DNA from: GCA-2746235 sp049609225
Lineage (GTDB): Bacteria > Planctomycetota > UBA1135
NCBI GenBank assembly: GCA_049609225.1
Contig: JBMYYH010000001.1
Coordinates: forward strand, 1 to 64,000
DNA: 64,000 nucleotides
Direction: 5' to 3'
This document shows positions 1-8,030 of the stretch, piece after piece. The notes under the pieces were generated by a model. It was not told the DNA's origin. It did no database searches and saw only the letters and a list, made by a program, of their open reading frames with translations. Position 1 is the first letter of the stretch. The number at the start of each line of letters is the position of its first letter. The position numbers and the translations under genes were made by a program.

Positions 1-125
1 AACAGGATGCCGGTTCCAGGGTGCCCCACTTCCCCCTCCGGAATCTCTCGATACGGCGCCTCGCTGACCACGCAGGAAGGCAAAGCCAGGAACAAGAGCG
101 CAAGAATCTGGAGGCAAGTCTTCAT
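1..125 (-). CDS. Lipoprotein, N-terminal part only
   Basis: Partial gene that runs off the left edge of the window. Reading the minus strand from the ATG at 125 gives a short positively charged start (MKT), a hydrophobic core and a lipobox-like LPSC with the cysteine at residue 18. This is a classical lipoprotein signal peptide, so the product should be lipid-anchored. About 41 residues are visible and they do not identify a family. The ATG overlaps the TGA of the upstream acetyltransferase gene (ATGA), so the two are probably translated together. The function is unknown. Confidence 0.6.
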   Translation of the reverse strand, partial: MKTCLQILALLFLALPSCVVSEAPYREIPEGEVGHPGTGIL

Positions 126-589
126 AGGGCTTTCATCAGAAAATCGGCGTCGTCGGGGCAGAGACTGCGGAATTGCTCGGTCATGCGAATCGCCTGCGGA
201 GCCGCGTCGCGCGGACAATCAGCATAGCCCTTTGCTCGGAAGAACGGACCCGCCGTTTCGGTAAGCAGATAAAGGCGATTCACGCCGACGGCATGTGCAT
301 GCAACTCCAGGTTCTCGAGCAGGATCGATGCCAAACCAAGGCCGCGGTGTTGCGGATGCGTCACGAAGGAGCGCAACAGACCGGTCGATCCATGCAGTTC
401 CACCCCACCGATGGCACGGACATCGCCCCCGACTTCCAAAGCGAGAAAGTGCTCGAGGGAGGCGTCTTCCAGATCAGCTACGGGCAGACCGGCGGGCACC
501 AGGAGTGCATAACACTCTCGCATCGTCGGACGACGCAAGGCGAATCCACCAGGGTCCGACCCTAGTCCAGATGGCTTCTCAGCATCCAC
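122..589 (-). CDS. GNAT N-acetyltransferase, ArsN2-like
   Basis: A 155-residue single-domain GNAT acetyltransferase, expected to move an acetyl group from acetyl-CoA to a small-molecule amine. The acetyl-CoA pyrophosphate-binding loop appears as HPQHRGLGLA near residues 78-87. The C-terminal half, with LYLLTETAGPFF and an AAPQAIRMTEQFRSLCP stretch, resembles the ArsN2 group linked to arsenic resistance in other bacteria. No arsenic genes lie nearby, so that substrate is only a family-based guess. The start overlaps the end of dps by 28 bases and its stop overlaps the next lipoprotein start, which points to one co-translated operon. Confidence 0.8.
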   Translation of the reverse strand: MDAEKPSGLGSDPGGFALRRPTMRECYALLVPAGLPVADLEDASLEHFLALEVGGDVRAIGGVELHGSTGLLRSFVTHPQHRGLGLASILLENLELHAHAVGVNRLYLLTETAGPFFRAKGYADCPRDAAPQAIRMTEQFRSLCPDDADFLMKAL

Positions 590-1008
590 GCATTCTTCTC
601 GTGGATTTCAACGCGACGGATCGCGAGGTCGGCGCTGACGTTATCGCCGGCAGCCTCGGCCACCTCAATCAACTTGCGCGCCGCATCGGCCACGCGATCC
701 TGGTCATCTGCAAGGATGACAATCATGTCGGTGGCTTTCGGATGACCCTCCGCTTCCGCGATGGTCGAAATATGGGCGAACTCGGCAAAGGTTCCCGGCG
801 CGAACGCTCCCCGTGCACGAATACGCTCGGCGATCTCATCCACCGCCAAAGCGAGATCCAGGTACTGCGTCTCGAACAGCGTATGCAGAGTGGTGAACAT
901 CGGACCCGTCACGTTCCAATGGAAGTTGTGGGTCTTCAGGTAAAGCGTGTAGCTCGAGGCGAGCAGAGTGGACAGCTCGTCGACGACTGGGGATGCGGAA
1001 TCGTTCAT
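562..1008 (-). CDS. dps: Dps/ferritin-like DNA-protection protein
   Basis: A 148-residue Dps-family protein. Dps dodecamers oxidise ferrous iron with hydrogen peroxide, store it as ferric mineral and shield DNA. The hallmark ferroxidase helix is present (KTHNFHWNVTGPMF, residues 25-38), followed by the DEIAERIRARG helix that supplies the acidic ligands from the neighbouring subunit. The length is normal for the family and it starts at a clear ATG. It is first in a run with the acetyltransferase and a lipoprotein, overlapping the former by 28 bases. The short N-terminus has no lysine-rich tail, so direct DNA binding cannot be assumed. Confidence 0.9.
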   Translation of the reverse strand: MNDSASPVVDELSTLLASSYTLYLKTHNFHWNVTGPMFTTLHTLFETQYLDLALAVDEIAERIRARGAFAPGTFAEFAHISTIAEAEGHPKATDMIVILADDQDRVADAARKLIEVAEAAGDNVSADLAIRRVEIHEKNAWMLRSHLD

Positions 1009-1010
1009 GA

Positions 1011-1364
1011 CTATTGAAACTTCTTAGGGACGAGCGCAGTGTAACTCTCCTCGATCCAACCTTGGAGACGCTTCTTCGGTAAACGTGCTTTGGCCTCGAA
1101 CCAGGCCGTGGTCCAACCGCCCATGCCGCAGCTGTATCGCTCGGGTTCCTTGTCGGCCAATTGCGACGCCGCTTCAAGAGAGGATGTGAGCTTAAAACGC
1201 AGCAACATGCCGCCATCCTTCTCGCCCATGAACAGGAAGTTCTTACCGCCCGCCTTGAACGCCACGTTCTTGCACGAGGTACCTTCCTCGGCATGCGGCA
1301 AATTCATGGCGAAATCACGGATCTCGCCTAGCGGTTTCTCCAGAGGTGTGGCGGAAGACGTCAT
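1011..1364 (-). CDS. MmcQ/YjbR family protein
   Basis: A 117-residue protein of the MmcQ/YjbR double-wing family, whose members have a CyaY-like fold and no settled biochemical role. Family features include the opening acidic helix, the CKNVAFKAGGKNFLFMGEKDG beta-hairpin region near residues 31-51, and the GWIEESYTALVPKK C-terminus. A much longer reading frame exists upstream, but similarity begins only at the ATG at 1364, so that start is used. The gene ends two bases before the dps start and is on the same strand, so it may be cotranscribed with it. Confidence 0.8.
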   Translation of the reverse strand: MTSSATPLEKPLGEIRDFAMNLPHAEEGTSCKNVAFKAGGKNFLFMGEKDGGMLLRFKLTSSLEAASQLADKEPERYSCGMGGWTTAWFEAKARLPKKRLQGWIEESYTALVPKKFQ

Positions 1365-1463
1365 GCCAACCAGCCTACCAACGGTTAGGCTGAAGATGTG
1401 CCTGATGCACCTCTCCTCCTGCCGCCGGACGACGGTTCCGGGGAGCGTGGCTTCGAAACCTTG

Positions 1464-3460
1464 ATGCCCTATCGCGTCGAGGAGGTGGTGTTGGTCTCCA
1501 GCCTCTACGACGCATTCATCCTGCAGGAGGATGGCAACATCACGGAACTGCACCTCGAGGGTGGTGAGTTGGCGATGCGCCACGCGCCGGAGGTCGTGCG
1601 GATCGCGGATGCTGAGAATGCGCTGCACCCTATCGCGCATGCCAAACGCAATGTCATGGTGATTGTCACGCCGCAGATGGGTGGCATCGATCCGGTGGTT
1701 TTTGCGCAAGAGGTCAAACGCCAGGCCGGCGCCGTGCCGATGGTCCTGCTGGTCGAGGATTCGCTGAACTTCTTGTCTTCGTATCTGCCGTTGCTGTACA
1801 CGGAGATCCTGCATCAATCGCGGAGCGTGTTGGCGGAAGGCGTCAACCTTCCGGATAAGTTGATGCGCCTGAAGGCGCGGCCGAAATTGTTATTGGCGCG
1901 CGATCTGCGCGATGCGCGGGAACTCTTCGCCGAACATCGTGAGCATCTGTTGGGAGTGATCTCAGATGTCGGTCTGCCGCGCGACCGCCATACGCATGAA
2001 CTCGACCCCACAGCGGGTGCGGAGTTCATCCGGCAGGTGAAACAGGAAGCACCCACCCTTCCGGTGATGATGCAGTCTTCACGCCCCGAGAATACGGAAG
2101 TCGCGACTGCCCTGAATGTTCATTTCGTGCGCAAGGGCTCGAGCCTGCTGCACCACGAAGTTCGCGAGTTCTTGCTCCAGCATTTCGGCTTCGGCCCTTT
2201 CCAGTTCGCGCGCACCGAAGGGAATCCGGAACTGCATGCGCGGTCCCTGCAGGAGCTCGAAGTCGCACTGCACGAGGTCAGCGCCGACGCCATTTTCGAA
2301 CATGCGCAGAAGAATCACTTCTCCACATGGCTACGCACACACGCGATTCGCCCTCGCGGATCGACTGGAACAGCAACCCGTCGAGAGTTTCCCCGACGCG
2401 GAAGCCCTGCGCACCCATCTGCTGCACACCCAGCGTCGGGCGCATCCGCGGCGATCGCGTCTATCCGACCTTCAGCGGTGTCGCGCGCTCGCACAACTAT
2501 TACCCGCATGGGCAATGCGGTCCGGCAGACGGCGTTTGCGTGGTTGGCCTAGGTCTTGGAAGGCTCTTGGTCGGTGGCGAAGGCGGGGTCCGCTTTTGCC
2601 CGAAGGCCCCGCAAAGTTTGCCCGAGTTTTCCAGCGTGGAAGACATCCTGCAGAACACGCAACCTCACATCTATGGCTTACCCCTGCGGGAAGCGGAGGA
2701 AGGCACGCGGCGTTATCCCATCGTCGATGGTGTCTCCCGCAGCGGCGCTCGCCTGGTCACCTTCGCCAACATCCTGAAGCATGGCAGTTTCCCACTCGCA
2801 CCCTTGGTGAAGAAACTCCTCGCCGTCGGGCGTAAGGCGATGGGTTGTGCCGTGGAGGTGGAGTTCGCCGTCGATCTCGAAGGCAGCGGCGGACGTCTTC
2901 CCCGATTCGCACTCCTACAGATCCGCCCGGTGGCCCTGTCCGAAGCCGAGGTCGATCTGGACCTGGATCGCTTCCCCGCATCCTCCACCTTGTGCAGCAG
3001 TGAGCGCGCGCTCGGCAACGGACGCATCTCCGGCATCCGCGACATCGTGTTCATCGATCCCCAGGATTTCGATCGCAGCCACAGCACCGCCACCGCCCGA
3101 CGCATCGGCCCCGGACGTTGGGGTTCGCAGGATCCATGGCTCGGCATCCCGGTCGATTGGAGTGAGATCAACCAAGTCAAAGTCCTGGTCGAAACCGGCT
3201 TCGAGGGACGTCGGGTGACTCCTTCTGAGGGCTCGCACTTCTTCCACAACATGACTTCCTTCCGCGTCGGCTATTTCACCGTCAATCCCGAGGAGGGCGA
3301 AGGCCAACTGGATCTTGCGTGGCTGCGCGACCTCCCGACCGAGCTGCAAGAGGAGCATGGCTTACGTCACATCCGCCTTCAGGACCCCCTGGAAGTGCTG
3401 CTCGACGGACGCCTTGCACGGGGCGTCATCCTCAAACGGGAAATGCCTCCAGCGAGCTGA
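1464..3460 (+). pseudogene. Decayed PEP/pyruvate-binding (PPDK-like) kinase with receiver-like N-terminus
   Basis: Remnant of a large protein with pseudo-receiver domains followed by a PEP-synthase-like ATP-binding and C-terminal region. The N-terminal part (1464 to about 2340) is readable in one frame, with VVLVSSLYDAFILQEDG and LLGVISDVGLPRD. The frame changes in an AC-rich run near 2333-2343. A second stretch (FALADRLEQQPVESFPDAEA) lies in the next frame, and a second shift near 2450 leads to YPTFSGVARSHNYYP and then GPGRWGSQDPWLGIPV up to the stop at 3460. From memory of intact family members (about 950-1000 residues), the glycine-rich nucleotide-binding segment is missing between the last two parts, and shorter in-frame losses are likely near 1745, 2690 and 3112. 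An assembly collapse is the alternative to real decay. Confidence 0.75.
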
Positions 3461-3494
3461 GAAACGGCCGTTCCATCCTGTTATCCTTTTTTTC

Positions 3495-4175
3495 GTGAGC
3501 CTCCCCGAAGGCTGGCTAGGTGCCGAAATCGTCTTCTTCGACTGCGATTCCACTCTCGCATCGATTGAAGGCATCGACGAGCTTGCCGCTCTCCGTGGTG
3601 CGGATGTGGCCGCGCTGACCGCCGCCGCGATGTCCGGCGAAATCGCCCTGGATGCGGTGTTTCGAAAGCGCCTGGAGACCATTGCGCCCACCGCCGAAGA
3701 TCTCGATCAGGTTGTGGCCCTTTATTGGCAACACCGCCTGCCCGATGCCGCCGACGTCATCGCCGCCCTGCAGGAATCCGACATCGCAGTGCATGTCATC
3801 TCCGGCGGACTCCTGCCCGCAGTTGGACCCTTCGCGCAAATGCTCGGCGTCGATGCCAACGCCATCCACGCAGTGCCTTTCCCGCGTTCCGAGCAGCCGC
3901 TGACCACCGCCATCGATACCGCCTGCGCCCATCCTTTGGCGCGCGACGGGGGCAAGCCCGAGATCATCGCAGCCGTGTGCAACAAGCTCGGCATCGATCC
4001 CCAACGCGCCATGCTGGTTGGTGATGGCGCTTCCGACCTGGAAGCCGCAGCGGGCATCGGCCTGTTCGTCGGCTTCGGCGGCTACGTGACCCGTGACAAG
4101 GTCCGCCAAGAAGCTTCAGTCTTTCTCGACCAAGCCTCGCTCGCACCCATCCTTCCCATCGCACAGCCTCGATGA
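3495..4175 (+). CDS. serB: Phosphoserine phosphatase (HAD superfamily)
   Basis: A 226-residue HAD phosphatase expected to hydrolyse O-phosphoserine to serine, the last step of the phosphorylated serine pathway. Motif I is FFDCDST with nucleophile Asp16 and acid/base Asp18. Motif II is the VISGG serine. Motif III/IV is the C-terminal VGDGASDLEAA near residues 174-184. The GTG at 3495 is chosen because it places the DxDST motif close to the N-terminus, as in SerB; upstream codons in the frame overlap the decayed kinase and show no similarity. Its TGA overlaps the ATG of the aminotransferase (ATGA), and serA follows. Confidence 0.85.
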   Translation: MSLPEGWLGAEIVFFDCDSTLASIEGIDELAALRGADVAALTAAAMSGEIALDAVFRKRLETIAPTAEDLDQVVALYWQHRLPDAADVIAALQESDIAVHVISGGLLPAVGPFAQMLGVDANAIHAVPFPRSEQPLTTAIDTACAHPLARDGGKPEIIAAVCNKLGIDPQRAMLVGDGASDLEAAAGIGLFVGFGGYVTRDKVRQEASVFLDQASLAPILPIAQPR

Positions 4176-5260
4176 AACTCTTCATTCCCGGACCCACGCA
4201 GGTCCACCCAGACATCCTCGCCGAGATGGCTCGTCCTGCCATCGGCCACCGCACGCCCGAATGCGCCCGTTTGTGGGGCACCGCGCGTGCCGGCCTCCGT
4301 GGCCTGATGCTCACGCAACACGAGATCCTCATGCTGACGGCGCCGGCCTCGGCCATGATGGAAGCGACCATCCGCAACTTGGTGCACGAACATAGCCTGC
4401 ACGTGGTGAATGGCGCCTTCAGTAAGCGTTGGTTCGAGATCGCCAAGAGCAACGGCAAGCAGGCGGTGGCAGTGGAAATCCCTTGGGGACAAGGCATCGA
4501 TGCTGCTGGTTTGCGGGAAGCCTTGGAAGCTGCGAAAGCCGAGGGCAAGAGCTACGACGTGGTCACGGTGGTCCACAACGAGACCAGTACGGGAACCGTC
4601 ACGCCTTTGGCGCCGCTGGCGGAAGTGTTGGAGGACTATCCAGAGACTTTGCTTTGCGTCGACACCGTCAGTTCGATGGCGGGTGCACCGGTGCGGGTGG
4701 ATGATTGGAAGTTGGATGTCTGCCTATTCGGATTGCAGAAGTGTCTTGCCCTGCCGGCCGGCATGGCGATCGCGTCGGTGAGTCCACGTGCGATGGAACG
4801 CGCCGCCAAGGTCGAGGATCGCGGTTGGGTGCTGGACTTCCTGCGCTTGGCCAAAGGCAACGAGAAGGAGCAATCTCCAACCACGCCGTCGACCGCACAT
4901 CTTTATGCATTGGTCGCGCAGTTGGCGCGAATCGAAGCGGAAGGATTGGAGAATCGCTGGGCACGTCATGCGGAGATGGCGGAAACGACCCGAGCCTGGG
5001 CGGCGGGGCATGGCTGGCTCCCCTATCCGCAAGAAGGCAATCGTTCCGATACGGTCAGTTGCATCGCACGCGGGGATGGACCTGATTTCGTCCCGGTGCT
5101 CGAGGCCTTGAAGGCGGATGGCATCCTGGTCTCCAATGGCTATGGCGACCTCAAAGGCAAGACCTTCCGCATCGGCCACATGGGCGAACACACCATGGAG
5201 GATCTCCAAGACCTGTTGCAGCGTTTTGATGCTGCACTCAACGCTGAGGTACAAGCATGA
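4172..5260 (+). CDS. Class V aminotransferase, probable phosphoserine aminotransferase function
   Basis: A 362-residue PLP-dependent class V aminotransferase of the serine-pyruvate/alanine-glyoxylate type. The N-terminal FIPGPTQVHPDI, the substrate loop VHNETSTG, the aspartate in CVDTVSSMAG and the PLP-lysine motif FGLQKCLALPAG (Lys190) are all present. It sits between serB and serA with ATGA overlaps on both sides. The context therefore says it converts 3-phosphohydroxypyruvate and glutamate to phosphoserine, replacing classical SerC. The sequence alone does not exclude alanine-glyoxylate or serine-pyruvate transamination. Confidence 0.85.
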   Translation: MKLFIPGPTQVHPDILAEMARPAIGHRTPECARLWGTARAGLRGLMLTQHEILMLTAPASAMMEATIRNLVHEHSLHVVNGAFSKRWFEIAKSNGKQAVAVEIPWGQGIDAAGLREALEAAKAEGKSYDVVTVVHNETSTGTVTPLAPLAEVLEDYPETLLCVDTVSSMAGAPVRVDDWKLDVCLFGLQKCLALPAGMAIASVSPRAMERAAKVEDRGWVLDFLRLAKGNEKEQSPTTPSTAHLYALVAQLARIEAEGLENRWARHAEMAETTRAWAAGHGWLPYPQEGNRSDTVSCIARGDGPDFVPVLEALKADGILVSNGYGDLKGKTFRIGHMGEHTMEDLQDLLQRFDAALNAEVQA

Positions 5261-6837
5261 AGGTTCTGCTCGCGGACAAGGTGGCGCAGGAATGCGTCGA
5301 GCTGCTGCAGGAAGGCGGCATGACGGTGGACAACCGCCCTGGCCTGCCCATCGAGGAAAAGATGGATGCGGTGAAGGATGCAGTGGGCTTGGTGGTTCGT
5401 TCCGCCACTACCGTCGACATCGCGATGATGGATGCGGCGCCTGGATTGAAGGTGATCGGCCGCGCAGGCTCGGGCGTCGACAACATTGATGTCGAAGCCG
5501 CAACGGAACGCGGCATCCTGGTGATGAATGCGCCGGGCGAGAACACTCTTTCCGCAGCGGAACATGCGGTTTCGCTGTTGCTGAGCATGTGCCGCAACAT
5601 CGCCGAAGCCGATGCGCGGATGCGCTCCGGCGAGTGGTCGAAGAAAGGGTTGATGGGTGTGGAGCTGGTCGACAAGACTGCCGGTGTGATTGGACTCGGC
5701 CGCATTGGCCAGGCCGTCGCCACGCGCTTGAAGGGATTCGGCATGCGCGTCTTGGGTTATGACCCTTTCTTGCCACCCGAGATCGCGGAGAGCCTTGGCA
5801 TCGAATTGCTGGAGCTGGATGAGATCTGGCCGCAGGTGGATTTCCTCAGCCTGCACACACCGCTGACCGATCGCACCCGCCACCTCATCGATGTGGAAGT
5901 CCTTGCCGCCATGAAGCCGGGCGTGCGTCTGGTCAATGCGGCCCGCGGTGGTTTGGTCGATGAAACGGCGATGCTCGCGAGTCTCGATGCTGGACATCTC
6001 GCCGGTGCCGCCTTGGATGTGTTCGAGCAGGAACCGTTGCCGTCGGATTCGCCACTACGCACGCACCCGAAAGTGGTGTGCACCCCCCATCTCGGCGCCA
6101 GCACGGACGAGGCGCAGGAGAAAGTCGCGGTGCGGATCGCCGAACAGATGACGGCTTACTTGAAGGAAGGTGCGGTGCGCAATGCCGTCAACTCCTTCAG
6201 CGTGGATGGACCGACTGCCACGCGTCTAGCGCCATGGTTGCAGTTGGGTGAGTCACTCGGACGTCTGCATGCCAAGTTCCTGGATGGTCCCGTAACCGAG
6301 ATCGAGATCGAATGCGCCGGCGACCTCCTCGACCTGCCGACACCCGCCGTCCATGCTGCCGTCTTACATGGTTTCCTGACGGTGCTGTTGAGCCGCAATG
6401 TCAATATGGTCAACGCAATGTCGATCGCGCAGGAGAATGGTTATCGCATCATCGAGGTGCAAGGCAATGACACCGTGGGCTTCGCGGGTCTTCTGAAGGT
6501 GCGGGTGGAGGCCGGTGGTCGTGATCATGTGATCGGCGGTTCCATTATCGGGCACGATAAGCCGAAGTTGGTGCAGGTCGATCGCTTCTACCTCGAGACC
6601 CAATTGAAGGATTGGATGTTGTTCATCCGCAACCGCGATCAACCCGGACGCCTTGCGGCCATCACGGCGGAGATCGCCAAGTATGGCCTCAATGTCGCCA
6701 ACCTCGCCCTCGGTCGCGACGCCGATCAAGACATGGCATTCAACGCCATTCAACTCGATCAGGAACCGCAGGAAGACTTGCGCCACGCACTGCTCGCTCT
6801 GGATGGAGTGGAGTGGCTGTGCGGAGTTGAGTTCTAA
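5257..6837 (+). CDS. serA: D-3-phosphoglycerate dehydrogenase, long form with ACT domain
   Basis: A 526-residue SerA that oxidises 3-phosphoglycerate to 3-phosphohydroxypyruvate with NAD, the committing step of serine synthesis. The Rossmann motif GVIGLGRIGQAVA lies at about residues 145-157. The catalytic arginine is in NAARGGLVDE (about 228-237), the glutamate in DVFEQEP, and the histidine in CTPHLGAST. The C-terminal third holds the allosteric substrate-binding domain and an ACT domain from about residue 450 (LFIRNRDQPGRLAAITAEIA), which in homologues senses serine. It is the last gene of the serB-aminotransferase-serA unit, starting inside the previous stop codon. Confidence 0.95.
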   Translation: MKVLLADKVAQECVELLQEGGMTVDNRPGLPIEEKMDAVKDAVGLVVRSATTVDIAMMDAAPGLKVIGRAGSGVDNIDVEAATERGILVMNAPGENTLSAAEHAVSLLLSMCRNIAEADARMRSGEWSKKGLMGVELVDKTAGVIGLGRIGQAVATRLKGFGMRVLGYDPFLPPEIAESLGIELLELDEIWPQVDFLSLHTPLTDRTRHLIDVEVLAAMKPGVRLVNAARGGLVDETAMLASLDAGHLAGAALDVFEQEPLPSDSPLRTHPKVVCTPHLGASTDEAQEKVAVRIAEQMTAYLKEGAVRNAVNSFSVDGPTATRLAPWLQLGESLGRLHAKFLDGPVTEIEIECAGDLLDLPTPAVHAAVLHGFLTVLLSRNVNMVNAMSIAQENGYRIIEVQGNDTVGFAGLLKVRVEAGGRDHVIGGSIIGHDKPKLVQVDRFYLETQLKDWMLFIRNRDQPGRLAAITAEIAKYGLNVANLALGRDADQDMAFNAIQLDQEPQEDLRHALLALDGVEWLCGVEF

Positions 6838-6855
6838 ACGCTTCCGTGCCTTATA

Positions 6856-7401
6856 GTGGGCGCAGTGCATCCCCACCGCCTGCGCCCTCGCTTCGAACTG
6901 AACCTTCCCGTCAGTGGTAAGGATGCTCTGGGTCTGTTGCAGAAGGATCTGGATCGGCCGGATTGCCCCTGCGTCGGCATGGTCGCCGACATCCAACTGC
7001 ACTTCGACCTGCGCGTGCCCAAACTGGAGCGCCATCTTTGGTCCCCTGCGCTCAGTGGGTATTTTGAGGACCAGGAATCGGGTGGCACGGTGCTGCATGG
7101 CCTAATCGGGCCGAACCCCAGCACTTGGACTGCGGTGACCTTCAGTTATCTGGCCCTGTTCACTGGCATCCTTTTCCTCCTCACCCTCGGAGGCGTGCAG
7201 TTGTTCCTAGAAAACAGCCCATGGGCCTTGTATGCAGCAGGATTCCTCTTTCTTCTGGTGGGTGTAAACTGGCTCATCGCCCAAGCTGGGCAGAAAATGG
7301 CTGCTGAACAGACGGCAACCCTACGCCATTTCCTAGAAGACACCTTTCTCATTGGCCCCGAGGAGCACCAACGGACCGACGAGGACCCCTACCACTCTTA
7401 A
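6856..7401 (+). CDS. Conserved membrane protein of unknown function
   Basis: A 181-residue protein with a soluble N-terminal half and two membrane segments (about residues 95-118 and 122-142), followed by a short charged tail. The N-terminal half contains DLRVPKLERHLWSPALSGYF and GTVLHGLIGPNPSTWT, which resemble a small conserved family found beside regulators. I know of no function for it. The GTG at 6856 is the first usable start after serA; a second GTG three codons later is possible. The next gene, an ECF sigma factor, starts five bases after its stop, so the protein may belong to that signalling unit. Confidence 0.7.
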   Translation: MGAVHPHRLRPRFELNLPVSGKDALGLLQKDLDRPDCPCVGMVADIQLHFDLRVPKLERHLWSPALSGYFEDQESGGTVLHGLIGPNPSTWTAVTFSYLALFTGILFLLTLGGVQLFLENSPWALYAAGFLFLLVGVNWLIAQAGQKMAAEQTATLRHFLEDTFLIGPEEHQRTDEDPYHS

Positions 7402-7406
7402 TCTCC

Positions 7407-8030
7407 ATGCCCTCACCTTCGGCCGAAGACCCGACCGAACATCTGCTCGCGCATGCCCGTAGCGAGACCCCCTCAAGTTCCCAAGCATGGGTTCAATTGT
7501 TGGAGCGTTGCGAATCGAAGCTCCGCGTCTTGGCAGAGTTTCGCGTGCGCGGTGCCTCCGGCGGGCGCCCGCATGATGTGGATGACTTGTTGCAGGAGAC
7601 TTGGCTTCAGGCCACATCCAAGATCGATGATTTCGAATACCGCGGCACGGGCAGTCTGCAACGTTGGCTCGCCAGCATCATGCGCTTCAAGATTCTTGAG
7701 GGCAATCGTGCTGAGGAGAAGCGACCGCGTCCGGTTTCAGGCTTGGCCGCGAATCAGGATGACCAGCGATCGCAGTTGTTGGAAGCCTTCACCCGCACGC
7801 AACCTGGTGCGTCGTATGACACCCAACGTCGCGAGGCGGAAGTGCGGGTCCGTGAAGTCCTCGACACCTTGAGTGAAGTGCATCGCGAAGCCTTGCTGCT
7901 GAAGATCTATGAAGGCAAGACCGGTGTTGAGGCCGCGCAACAACTCGGCATCAGCGAAAGCGCCTTCTCCAAACGGTTCCGTCAGGCCTTGGCAGCCGTC
8001 CGCATCCCACTACGCGAGGACGCCTCTTGA
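7407..8030 (+). CDS. ECF-type RNA polymerase sigma factor
   Basis: A 207-residue sigma-70 family factor of the ECF size class, expected to direct RNA polymerase to a specific promoter set. Region 2 is DVDDLLQETWLQATSKIDDFEYRG (about residues 54-77, shown only in part by key residues DLLQETW) and region 4 is the C-terminal LSEVHREALLLKIYEGKTG with the helix-turn-helix GVEAAQQLGISESAFSKR. No anti-sigma gene adjoins it. Instead its stop overlaps the start of a Ser/Thr kinase gene, an arrangement seen repeatedly in Planctomycetota, where the kinase is thought to control the sigma factor. Confidence 0.85.
   Translation: MPSPSAEDPTEHLLAHARSETPSSSQAWVQLLERCESKLRVLAEFRVRGASGGRPHDVDDLLQETWLQATSKIDDFEYRGTGSLQRWLASIMRFKILEGNRAEEKRPRPVSGLAANQDDQRSQLLEAFTRTQPGASYDTQRREAEVRVREVLDTLSEVHREALLLKIYEGKTGVEAAQQLGISESAFSKRFRQALAAVRIPLREDAS

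Noticed and set aside
1011..1817. 268-residue version of the MmcQ/YjbR gene
   Set aside because: The N-terminal 151 codons are antisense to the decayed kinase and show no similarity; the family starts at 1364.
2333..2343. Programmed ribosomal frameshift
   Set aside because: No slippery heptamer with downstream structure, and a second frame change plus missing essential segments follow, so decay or assembly error is likelier.
2327..3460. Independent intact gene for the C-terminal part of the PEP-binding protein
   Set aside because: Its first 40 codons have no family similarity and are out of frame with matching sequence; similarity starts in mid-domain. It is a fragment.
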